From assembly GCA_028287225.1 (NCBI GenBank), contig JAQBPZ010000228.1, forward strand, positions 1 to 22,871: a stretch of DNA of 22,871 nucleotides, given 5' to 3'. Each line of letters opens with the position of its first letter. Positions within the stretch are counted from its first letter, which is position 1. The DNA comes from Gemmatimonadota bacterium. GTDB lineage: Bacteria; Gemmatimonadota; Gemmatimonadetes; Gemmatimonadales; Gemmatimonadaceae. Shown in pieces: positions 1-6,654 of this stretch. A program made the position numbers and the translations under genes. The notes under the pieces are model-generated. The model was given only the letters and a program-made list of their open reading frames with translations, was not told where the DNA came from and searched no databases.

Positions 1-277
1 ACCAGACGGCGTACAGGGCGCGGCCGGCGCGCGCGAGCCGGAGCGACCCCGGGCAGACCGAGCCGGCCGGGGGCGTCACCTGCCGCGCGAGGCTCGCGAG
101 CGTGTCCGTCGTCACGGCACCGGCGGCCGTGATCGCCACCGGGGTGCCGGGGGGCGCCCCGACCGAGCTCGACCCTGTCCAGTCGATCGGCGCGTCCGTG
201 CAGGCCGCGAGCAGCGCGCACGACAGCGCCGCGAGGCGATGCCGGGCAAGACGACGGAGGCGTGGAGCGGGAGGCAT
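1..277 (-). CDS. Putative lipoprotein, N-terminal part (runs off left edge)
   Basis: Reading the minus strand from an ATG at 277 gives 92 residues open to the window edge, so the C-terminus is missing. The N-terminus has several arginines (MPPAPRLRRLARHRL), then a short hydrophobic stretch ending in the lipobox LLAAC with the lipidation cysteine at residue 26. This predicts signal peptidase II processing and membrane anchoring. The mature part begins TDAPIDWTGSSSVGAPPGTP and is rich in Ala, Pro, Thr and Ser; no domain is recognised. The gene diverges from the dehydrogenase on the plus strand. The signal peptide makes the reading frame credible; the function is unknown. Confidence 0.6.
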   Translation of the reverse strand, partial: MPPAPRLRRLARHRLAALSCALLAACTDAPIDWTGSSSVGAPPGTPVAITAAGAVTTDTLASLARQVTPPAGSVCPGSLRLARAGRALYAVW

Positions 278-331
278 GCCGCAGAATAGCCCGCGCGGAC
301 GAGGGGGAGAAGCACCGCGACCGCCTCGCGT

Positions 332-339
332 TATCTTTC
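332..339 (+). promoter_or_regulatory. Candidate TAnnTT promoter element upstream of pruA
   Basis: TATCTTTC lies in the divergent gap between the lipoprotein and pruA. It resembles the -7 element (TAnnTTTG) of the primary sigma factor in Bacteroidota, and similar octamers precede serA, the M20 peptidase and the cyclase. No matching -33 TTTG is visible here, so support is weak. If used, transcription would start near 345, giving a leader of about 50 bases to ATG 397. Confidence 0.25.
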
Positions 340-396
340 GGGATGGGCCATGCTTCGCCGGCCCGTGCCCGCCCGTCACCTGCACCCGTCCTTCCC

Positions 397-2127
397 ATGG
401 CCGCACCAGTCGTTCCTGCAGACCGCTCCGCCCCGGCCCGCGCCGCCGGCGATTCGCGCCAGGCGCTCGAGGCAATCGCGCCCACCTCCGCCCCGCTCGC
501 CGCCTTCGCCGGCACGCGCCGCGTGCCGACGCCGGTGAACGAGCCCGTGAAGGGCTACGCGCCGGGCTCGCCCGAGCGCGCCGCGCTCAAGGCCCGGCTC
601 GCGACGATGGCGAAGGAGCGGATCGACATCCCCCTCATCATCGGCGGGAAGGAGATCCACACGGGCGAGAAGTCCCAGAGCGTGATGCCGCACGATCACC
701 AGCACGTGCTCGCCGACTGGCACCGCGCCGAGTCGAAGCACGTGGGCCAGGCCATCGACGCGGCGAAGCGCGCCGGCGCGGACTGGTCGAACTGGGCGCA
801 GGAGGATCGCGCCGCGGTGTTCCTGCGCGCGGCCGAGCTGCTGACGACGAGCTGGCGCCAGACCATCAACGCGGCCACCATGCTCGGACAGAGCAAGACC
901 GCGTTCCAGGCGGAGATCGATTCCGCATGCGAGCTGATCGACTTCTGGCGCTTCAACCCGTACTACGCGCAGGAGCTGCATGCCGAGCAGCCGCTGAGCA
1001 ACAACACGATGTGGAACCAGATGGACTACCGTCCGCTGGAAGGCTTCGTGTACGCGGTGACCCCGTTCAACTTCACCTCCATCGCCGGCAACCTGCCCAC
1101 CGCGCCGGCGCTGATGGGCAACACGGTGCTCTGGAAGCCGGCCGCCACCGCGATGCTCTCGGCGTACTACCTGATGAAGCTCCTGGAGGAGGCGGGCCTT
1201 CCGCCGGGCGTCATCAACCTGGTGCCGGGCGATGCCGCGCAGATCTCGAAGGTGGCGCTCACGCACCGCGACCTGGCTGGCGTGCACTTCACCGGCAGCA
1301 CCGTGGTGTTCAACACGATGTGGGAGACGATCGGCTCCGACATGAGCCGGTATGCCAGCTATCCGCGGATCGTCGGCGAGACGGGCGGCAAGGACTTCAT
1401 CGTGGCGCACGCCTCGGCCGACGTGCAGGCGCTCGCGGTGGCCATCGTGCGCGGCGGCTTCGAGTACCAGGGCCAGAAGTGCTCGGCCGCGAGCCGCGTG
1501 TACGTGCCGAAGTCGCTCTGGCCGGCGGTGAAGGAGCGCGTCGTGGGGATGATGGAGGAGCTCAAGGTCGGCGACGTGACCGACTTCCGGAACTTCATGG
1601 GCGCCGTGATCGACCGGAAGGCGTTCGACCGCCTCTCGGGCTACGTGGACGACGCGAAGAAGAATGCCAAGGTGCTCGCGGGCGGCAAGGTGGACGACAA
1701 GCACGGCTACTTCGTGCACCCCACGCTCGTGGAGACGATGGAGCCGAGCTATCGCCTGCTGTGCGAGGAGATCTTCGGTCCGCTCGTGACGGTGCACGTC
1801 TACGCCGATGCGAAGTGGGAGGAGACGCTGCGCATCGTGGACCAGACGTCGCCCTATGCGCTCACCGGCGCGGTGTTCGCGAACGACCGCCGCGCGGTGC
1901 GCGAGGCGATGATGGCGCTGCGCAACGCGGCGGGCAACTTCTACGTGAACGACAAGCCCACGGGCGCGGTGGTGGGGCAGCAGCCCTTCGGCGGCGCGCG
2001 TGGCTCGGGCACCAACGACAAGGCCGGCTCCAAGCTCAACCTGGTGCGCTGGGTGAGCGCGCGCGCGGTGAAGGAGACCTTCGCCCCGCCCACGGACTAC
2101 CGCTACCCGTTCATGGACGAGAAGTAG
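397..2127 (+). CDS. pruA: L-glutamate gamma-semialdehyde (P5C) dehydrogenase
   Basis: NAD-dependent aldehyde dehydrogenase that oxidises L-glutamate gamma-semialdehyde to glutamate, the second step of proline catabolism. The body is a full ALDH fold of the single-domain P5CDH type (576 residues from this start). Visible motifs are PVNEPVKGYAPGSPERAAL near the N-terminus, the catalytic cysteine in GQKCSAASRVYVP (about C362), the general-base glutamate in VGETGGKDF (about E328), CEEIFGPLV, and the cofactor-loop segment TPFNFTSIAGNLP. The start is uncertain: ATG 343, ATG 397 and GTG 523 are all in frame and none has a clear ribosome site; family members usually begin just before PVNEP. No proline dehydrogenase (PutA/PruB) lies next to it, so any pairing partner is elsewhere. 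Identity is secure, start is not. Confidence 0.93.
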   Translation: MAAPVVPADRSAPARAAGDSRQALEAIAPTSAPLAAFAGTRRVPTPVNEPVKGYAPGSPERAALKARLATMAKERIDIPLIIGGKEIHTGEKSQSVMPHDHQHVLADWHRAESKHVGQAIDAAKRAGADWSNWAQEDRAAVFLRAAELLTTSWRQTINAATMLGQSKTAFQAEIDSACELIDFWRFNPYYAQELHAEQPLSNNTMWNQMDYRPLEGFVYAVTPFNFTSIAGNLPTAPALMGNTVLWKPAATAMLSAYYLMKLLEEAGLPPGVINLVPGDAAQISKVALTHRDLAGVHFTGSTVVFNTMWETIGSDMSRYASYPRIVGETGGKDFIVAHASADVQALAVAIVRGGFEYQGQKCSAASRVYVPKSLWPAVKERVVGMMEELKVGDVTDFRNFMGAVIDRKAFDRLSGYVDDAKKNAKVLAGGKVDDKHGYFVHPTLVETMEPSYRLLCEEIFGPLVTVHVYADAKWEETLRIVDQTSPYALTGAVFANDRRAVREAMMALRNAAGNFYVNDKPTGAVVGQQPFGGARGSGTNDKAGSKLNLVRWVSARAVKETFAPPTDYRYPFMDEK

Positions 2128-2132
2128 AAGGC

Positions 2133-2370
2133 GATAACGAGTAACGAGTAACGAGTAACGAGTAACGAGTAACAGAGGCGTCCCGGGCGGCTGTCATCCC
2201 GCAGGAGGGAGCGCCGACGCTGCGCGCGGGGTGAACTCCGCGACCGAGTGTCGGGATCTGCTGTCCCGTGCGCCTGGCCAGCCCCCAGCACGGGAGAGCA
2301 TGCCCCGACACTCGCTCGTTGCACTCGCTCCTGCGGAGTGACAGTTACTCGTTACTCGTTACTCGTTTTT
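2133..2370. repeat. Composite inverted-repeat element with 7-bp tandem ends
   Basis: Five perfect tandem copies of GAGTAAC (2139-2173, preceded by a degenerate GATAAC) face three copies of its reverse complement GTTACTC (2344-2364). Two further inverted pairs are nested inside: 2191-2213 with 2322-2344 (19 of 23 matching) and 2245-2271 with 2288-2314 (23 of 27 matching), leaving a loop of about 16 bases that contains CTGGCCAG. The whole could fold as one cruciform or RNA hairpin of about 226 bp. It fills the gap between the convergent pruA and the frameshifted paralogue, so it could end transcription from both sides. No coding potential is evident. The symmetry is seen directly; a dispersed MITE- or REP-like origin is inferred. 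Confidence 0.75.
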
Positions 2371-2372
2371 CT

Positions 2373-3751
2373 TCACCGTTTCGTCCAGCTGATCACGGCG
2401 CCGCAGGCGGAATCGTACTCCGGGGGCGCGCCGGCGGCGCCGCGATAGACCTCGATGGCGGCGATGCTGGAAGAGGCCACGATGTTGATGTCCTGGTGCT
2501 GCATCCCGTCGATCACGACGTTCGTGTTGCAGGTCATCGCGAGGGACGCCAGCCCGCGGGTGCTGCGGACCTTCGCGTCGATCCCCTCGCCCACCACCGT
2601 GAAGCCGAGGGTGCGTCCGTTGCGGAAGATGTCGCCGGCCTCTCGCACGTGGAGGCCGGCGATCTGCGTCTCGGTGAGGAACCGGCCCGCCGACCCCACG
2701 CTCGCGCGTCGCTCGAACTCGTGCAGCCGCGCGCGCTGCGCCACGATGCGCACCGAATCCAGGGTGACGATGCGCGCGAGGCGCAGGTCGGCCTGCGCCG
2801 CGCGCCCCGCCCGCAGCTCCACGGGCTGCTGTCCCACGAGGAACCCGACGTGCCGCGCCTCCAGCACCTGCGTGCCGGCGGGGAGGCCGGCGAGCGAGTA
2901 GTGGCCCGCGGCGTCGCTGCGCGCGGTGCCCACGGCGTCCACCACCCGCACCTGCGCATCGGCCATCGGCTGCCCGTCCGCCCCCGCGAACGGAGCCGCT
3001 CACCGAGGCCGTGCCGCTCAGCAGCCGCACCACGGTGTCGGCGGCGGAGACTTCCGCCGAGTCGGTGGCCGCGAACGCGCGCGCCGACGATGCGCTCAGC
3101 GACAGGTTCTGCACCATCACCGCGGCGTCGTCCGAAACGGCCGTCCGGAGGGGGATGCCCGCCTTGCCTTGCTCCTGCACCTGGAGCACGACGTACGTGT
3201 CGGTCGGCACGTTGCACACCCGGAAGAGCCCGCCGAATCCGTGACCACGGCGCCGGTCCGCTCCTGCGACGTGGCCCGCATCGCCTTCAGGTTCACCCCC
3301 AGCGCCGTCCAGTGCACGGCAATCGACGCCCCAGCGGGCGGTCCGTCTCGGCGTCCATCACCTGGCCGACGACGGCGCCGCGGCCCTTCGGCAGCGGGAT
3401 GCCGGGACATGCGGCGCGGGCGAGCGTCGCGCGCGAGGGCGTCGCGAAATCGCCGCGCGCGCGCTTGGCGGCGGCCAGGGCGAGCTCCTTCTGCGGAAGC
3501 TGGAGCTCGAGTGAATCCAGGAACGGCGTGCTGAAGCCCACCAGGTAGCGGCCGGCCACCAGGCTGTCCATGCGGTACCGCCCCGCCGCATCCGTGGCGG
3601 CGGTGAAGTACTGCTGCGGCGCGGGTGACACCTGCATCACCGTCACGACCGCGCCGGCGAGGGGACGCGCCCTGAGGCTGTCGTACACCACGCCCTCGAT
3701 GCGGGCGGGCGGGGACTGCTGTGCGGCGAGCGGCGTGGACCACGACAGCAC
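2373..3751 (-). pseudogene. Frameshifted carboxypeptidase-regulatory-like / plug-like secreted protein
   Basis: Paralogue of the intact gene just upstream (3810-5249), broken into four frames. Frame 1 (3751 to about 3340) holds the first regulatory-like domain, VYDSLRARPLAGAVVTVMQV. It shifts near 3333-3342 (net one base missing at the equivalent of RPLAGAS), again near 3229-3238 (one base missing, at VVTDS/GGLFRVCNVP), and near the C-run 2981-2985 (one base extra). The last frame (to 2373) carries the third domain (GLPAGTQVLEARHVGF) and the plug-like tail VVIDGMQHQDIN...ACGAVISWTKR. No ATG/GTG/TTG start precedes the signal peptide: an AGGAGG at about 3803-3808 is followed by GTC, and the first in-frame GTG (3751) lies inside the hydrophobic segment. 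Every segment still aligns well with the paralogue, so the damage is recent or consists of assembly indels. Confidence 0.75.
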
Positions 3752-3809
3752 GAGCGCGCCGGCAAGGCGCGTCAGCGGGCGGATGATGGGCGACGTGACC
3801 GCCGTCCTC

Positions 3810-5249
3810 CTACCGGCGGGTCCAGATCACGACGGCACCGCACGGCGAGGTCATGGAGTACTCGGCCGGCACGCCGAGGTTGCTGGAGTACGCCTCCATG
3901 GCGACGATATCCGACGGGTGCACCATGTCGATGTCCATGTGCTGCATGCCGTCGATGATGATGTTCATGGGGCAGGACCGGCGGCTCAGCGACCTGCTCC
4001 CGCGCGAGCTCACGATCACGTCCTGGGCCTCGCGCTGGACCACCTGGAAGCCGGGCGTCATGCGCAGGATGTCGCTCGTGCGGAACGGGTTGCGCCGCAG
4101 GATCTCGCTCTCGTCGAGGAAGCGGCCGAATGCACTCCTCCGGTGGCGCTCGAACTCCGGATACCGCGAGCGCTGCGCGATGATGCGGATGGAGTCGAGC
4201 GAGACGATGCGCGTCATGCGCACGTCCTGCGTGATCGTCTGGCCGCTGCGCAGCCCCACCGGGATGCGGCGCGCCACGTACCCCACGCGGCGCGCCTCCA
4301 GCGTCTGCGTGCCCGCGGGCAGGCCGGACAGGGTGAACCGCCCCAGCGAATCGCTGCGGGCGGTGCCGGCCGCATCCGTCACGCGAAGCTGCACGTCGCT
4401 CAGGGGGCGGTCGCCGATGCCGTAGACCACCCCCTGGATCGACGCCGACCCGGTCCGCAGCGCGGACGGAGCTCCGCGCGGGGCGGCGACGACGTCCGGC
4501 GTCGCCGCGAGCACGGGCTCCCTGCCGCTGCGGTCGATGCCCAGGGCGAGCAGGCGCACCGTGGCCGCCGAGTCCACGACCGCGTCCACGGCGCCGCTGA
4601 ACCACGAGGAGTCCTGTGCCTGGACCACGAGCGATTCTCCCCAGGGCACGCCGCAGAGGCGGTAGCGACCGAGTGAATCCGTGCGCACCGCGCCGCGCCG
4701 CTCCTGGTTGACCACGCCAAGCGTGGAGCGATCCACGCTGAGCTCCCGCCAGACGACCAGCACCGATGCGCCGGCGATCGGGCGCTCCGAGGTGGCATCG
4801 GTGACGGTGCCGACGACCGCCCCCTGTCCCGGCGGGAGCGTGAGACCCGGGCAGGCGGCCGCGCGCAGGGTGGCCGGCGACGGCAGCCCGAGCTGCACCC
4901 GCTGTCGCCCGCCCGCCTCGAGAATCACCTCGTGATCGGGGAGCACCAGCTCCAGCGAGTCGAGCGTCGGCGTGAAGAAGTTGAGTGCGTAGCGGCCCGG
5001 CACCAGCGAGTCGAAGCGAAAGCGGCCCGCGTCGTCGGCGAACACGCTGACGAAGGTGCGCGGCTCCGGCGAGAGGCGCGAGATGAACACCGTGGCGCCC
5101 ATGGCCGGCCGGTCATGGAGGCTGTCGCTCACCTGCCCCTCGATACGCCCCGTCCCGCTGCCCTGCGCGGCGAGGGGCGCCGCGGCGGCTGCCACGGTGC
5201 CGATCGACAGGAGGACGGCGAGGACGGGGCGGATTCCGATTGTATACAT
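3810..5249 (-). CDS. Secreted protein: three carboxypeptidase-regulatory-like domains plus TonB-plug-like tail
   Basis: 479 residues from ATG 5249. A signal peptide ends near residue 28 (AAAAPLAAQ). Three CarboxypepD-regulatory-like beta-sandwich repeats follow, each with the pattern IxGxVxD...GRFxxxxLxxG: roughly residues 33-110, 150-230 and 285-360. The C-terminal region (about 395-479) resembles the plug of TonB-dependent receptors: SDILRMTPGF, then NIIIDGM, DIVAMEAYSSNLGVPAEY and CGAVVIWTRR. No beta-barrel follows, so it cannot be a receptor by itself. Cysteines in CPMNIIIDG and SPCGAV may pair after export. The stop is directly followed by AGGAGG and the broken paralogue, suggesting a two-gene operon made by tandem duplication. 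Location is probably periplasmic or outer-membrane associated; function is unknown. Confidence 0.85.
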   Translation of the reverse strand: MYTIGIRPVLAVLLSIGTVAAAAAPLAAQGSGTGRIEGQVSDSLHDRPAMGATVFISRLSPEPRTFVSVFADDAGRFRFDSLVPGRYALNFFTPTLDSLELVLPDHEVILEAGGRQRVQLGLPSPATLRAAACPGLTLPPGQGAVVGTVTDATSERPIAGASVLVVWRELSVDRSTLGVVNQERRGAVRTDSLGRYRLCGVPWGESLVVQAQDSSWFSGAVDAVVDSAATVRLLALGIDRSGREPVLAATPDVVAAPRGAPSALRTGSASIQGVVYGIGDRPLSDVQLRVTDAAGTARSDSLGRFTLSGLPAGTQTLEARRVGYVARRIPVGLRSGQTITQDVRMTRIVSLDSIRIIAQRSRYPEFERHRRSAFGRFLDESEILRRNPFRTSDILRMTPGFQVVQREAQDVIVSSRGSRSLSRRSCPMNIIIDGMQHMDIDMVHPSDIVAMEAYSSNLGVPAEYSMTSPCGAVVIWTRR

Positions 5250-5291
5250 GGCGCGAGACGATGGCTCGCGCCGGCCTGCGCCGCAAGAGGC

Positions 5292-5333
5292 GGCATGCCG
5301 GACGGCGCCGAGCGCCGTACATTCCGGCATGCC
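5292..5333 (+). promoter_or_regulatory. Nested hairpin covering the phzF start codon
   Basis: The 11-bp arm GGCATGCCGGA (5292-5302) is perfectly complementary to TCCGGCATGCC (5323-5333). Between them CGGCGC (5303-5308) pairs with GCGCCG (5312-5317) around the triloop CGA, leaving only TACAT bulged. The right outer arm contains the ATG of the PhzF-family gene (5329-5331). In mRNA this would hide the start codon; in DNA it could be an operator between the divergent genes. The pairing is seen directly; the role is inferred. Confidence 0.6.
5318..5325 (+). promoter_or_regulatory. Weak TAnnTT-like octamer before phzF
   Basis: TACATTCC ends three bases before the PhzF start codon and lies in the bulge and right arm of the hairpin. 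It fits the TAnnTT pattern seen before other genes here. If it is a true -7 element, transcription would begin at or just inside the start codon (a leaderless message), and the upstream hairpin would then not be transcribed in full. The two readings exclude each other, so confidence is low. Confidence 0.15.
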
Positions 5334-6243
5334 TCGCTACCGCTACCACACCGCCGACGTCTTCACCGACCAGCCGTTCGGTGGCAACCAGCTCGCCGTC
5401 TTCCCCGACGCGCGCGGCATCCCCGAGCATCGCCTGCTCGACGTGACGCGCGAGTTCAACTATTCCGAGACCACGTTCGTCTTTCCGGCGGACGACGCGG
5501 CGCACACGCGCCGCGTGCGCATCTTCACGCCGGGCGGCGAGGTGCCCTTCGCGGGCCACCCGACCGTCGGCACCGCGCACGTCCTCGCGGCCACCGGCGA
5601 GATCGCGCTGTCGGGCGACACCACCCGCATCGTGCTGGAGGAGAAGGTCGGCCCGGTGCCGGTGACGATCCGCAGCCGCGCGGGCATGCCCGAGTTCTGC
5701 CAGCTGTCGGTGGCGATGCTGCCGCAGGTGGGGCCGCCGCCGCCCGCGAGCGACGCGCTCGCCGCGGTGCTCGGACTGGACGTCGCCGACCTGCTCGGCG
5801 GCGCCTGGGCGCCGCAGTCCCTCTCCTGCGGGCTGCCCTTCCTGTTCATCCCCGTGCGCGACCGGGCCGCGGTGGCGCGGGCCCGCGTGCGGCTGGACGC
5901 GTGGGAATCCACGCTCGCCGGCACCTGGGCACCGGAGATCTTCGTGTTCGCGCGCGAGGGCGAGCGTCCCGGCTCCGACCTGCGCGCGCGCATGTTCGCG
6001 CCCGGCATCAGCGTGCCCGAGGACCCGGCCACCGGCAGCGCGAACGCCGCGCTCGCGGGCTACCTCGCGGCGCGCGACCCGCGCCGCGACGGCACGCTGC
6101 GCTGGCGCGTGGAGCAGGGCTTCGAGATGGGACGGCCGAGCATCCTGGACGTGGAGGCCGACGTGGCGGCGGGCGACGTGACCGCGGTCCGCGTGGGCGG
6201 CGCGTCGGTGCTCGTCTGCTCGGGGGAGATGGAGATTGCGTGA
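5329..6243 (+). CDS. PhzF-family isomerase/epimerase-like protein
   Basis: 304 residues, the usual length of the PhzF/DapF-fold superfamily (two pseudo-symmetric halves). Family signatures are clear: VFTDQPFGGNQLAVF at the N-terminus, the conserved catalytic glutamate in NYSETTFVFP, TPGGEVPFAGHPTVGTAHVL, and in the second half GISVPEDPATGSANAALAGYL. PhzF isomerises trans-2,3-dihydro-3-hydroxyanthranilate in phenazine synthesis, but most members sit, as here, without other phenazine genes and act on unknown small molecules, so the specific reaction cannot be named. Cytoplasmic, with no signal peptide. The ATG at 5329 gives MPRYRYHTADVF, which matches family N-termini. It is divergent from the plug-like protein and convergent with the small membrane protein 17 bases downstream. 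Confidence 0.92.
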   Translation: MPRYRYHTADVFTDQPFGGNQLAVFPDARGIPEHRLLDVTREFNYSETTFVFPADDAAHTRRVRIFTPGGEVPFAGHPTVGTAHVLAATGEIALSGDTTRIVLEEKVGPVPVTIRSRAGMPEFCQLSVAMLPQVGPPPPASDALAAVLGLDVADLLGGAWAPQSLSCGLPFLFIPVRDRAAVARARVRLDAWESTLAGTWAPEIFVFAREGERPGSDLRARMFAPGISVPEDPATGSANAALAGYLAARDPRRDGTLRWRVEQGFEMGRPSILDVEADVAAGDVTAVRVGGASVLVCSGEMEIA

Positions 6244-6260
6244 CGGCGGGCGGTCGACGG

Positions 6261-6569
6261 TCAGCCGGGCCGCTGATCGCCTGACTGGCTGACCGCGTGC
6301 AGCTCGCGCTTCCGTCGCGCATGGGACGTGGCGCTCACCACGCCGGCCACGGCGCCGAGCACCACCAGGGCGATCCCTCCGTTGGACTCGTAGCGCGCGC
6401 GGTCGGCGACGTCGAGCTGCCGGATGCCGCGCGCGCCCGGATGCCGGTACGAGAGCAGCGCGATCGCGCGCAGGCGGGTGGTGCCATCCACGTAGAGGGC
6501 GACGCCCGCGACGATCAGCAGCAGGGCGGCGAGGTCGATGAATCGGTCGCGACGGTTGACGGTGGCCAT
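6261..6569 (-). CDS. Small two-helix membrane protein of unknown function
   Basis: 102 residues from ATG 6569. Two hydrophobic segments are visible: FIDLAALLLIVAGVALYV (about residues 9-26) and GGIALVVLGAVAGVVSAT (about 63-80). They are separated by a polar loop containing the degenerate sequence GARGIRQLDVADRARYESN, and a basic tail (SHARRKREL) follows the second helix. This predicts a hairpin inner-membrane protein. Longer in-frame starts exist upstream, but they would overlap the serA promoter region and add low-complexity sequence, so the short start is preferred. It diverges from serA. No family is recognised. Confidence 0.65.
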   Translation of the reverse strand: MATVNRRDRFIDLAALLLIVAGVALYVDGTTRLRAIALLSYRHPGARGIRQLDVADRARYESNGGIALVVLGAVAGVVSATSHARRKRELHAVSQSGDQRPG

Positions 6570-6603
6570 CCCCGAATATGGTGACTGGCCGGATCCTCGC
6601 ACA

Positions 6604-6611
6604 TAGGTTGC
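6604..6611 (+). promoter_or_regulatory. Candidate TAnnTT promoter element of the serine operon
   Basis: TAGGTTGC lies 43 bases before the serA ATG in the divergent gap. It is nearly identical to TAGCTTGC before the M20 peptidase and TATGTTGC before the diguanylate cyclase, and matches the Bacteroidota-type -7 pattern TAnnTTTG at the fixed positions. No clear -33 element is seen. Confidence 0.3.
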
Positions 6612-6654
6612 TTCAGGTACCACCGCGCTCGCGCCCAGCCCCGCACCCCGCGCC

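Noticed and set aside
102..2144. Long plus-strand frame overlapping pruA in another frame
   Set aside because: It is low-complexity Arg/Ala/Gly sequence typical of an out-of-frame read of a GC-rich gene; the pruA frame has the full ALDH motifs.
2139..2364. CRISPR array from the 7-bp repeats
   Set aside because: Repeats are contiguous 7-mers without spacers and there are no cas genes.
2268..3548. Long plus-strand frame opposite the frameshifted paralogue
   Set aside because: Antisense shadow with no domain pattern; the minus strand aligns with the intact paralogue through all its segments.
5241..5248. TGTATACA palindrome at the start of the plug-like gene
   Set aside because: Eight bases overlapping the start codon; too short and in coding position to call an operator.
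5329..6243. Phenazine biosynthesis locus
   Set aside because: Only a PhzF-family gene is present; no phzA/B/D/E/G relatives nearby, and most PhzF-family members are not phenazine enzymes.
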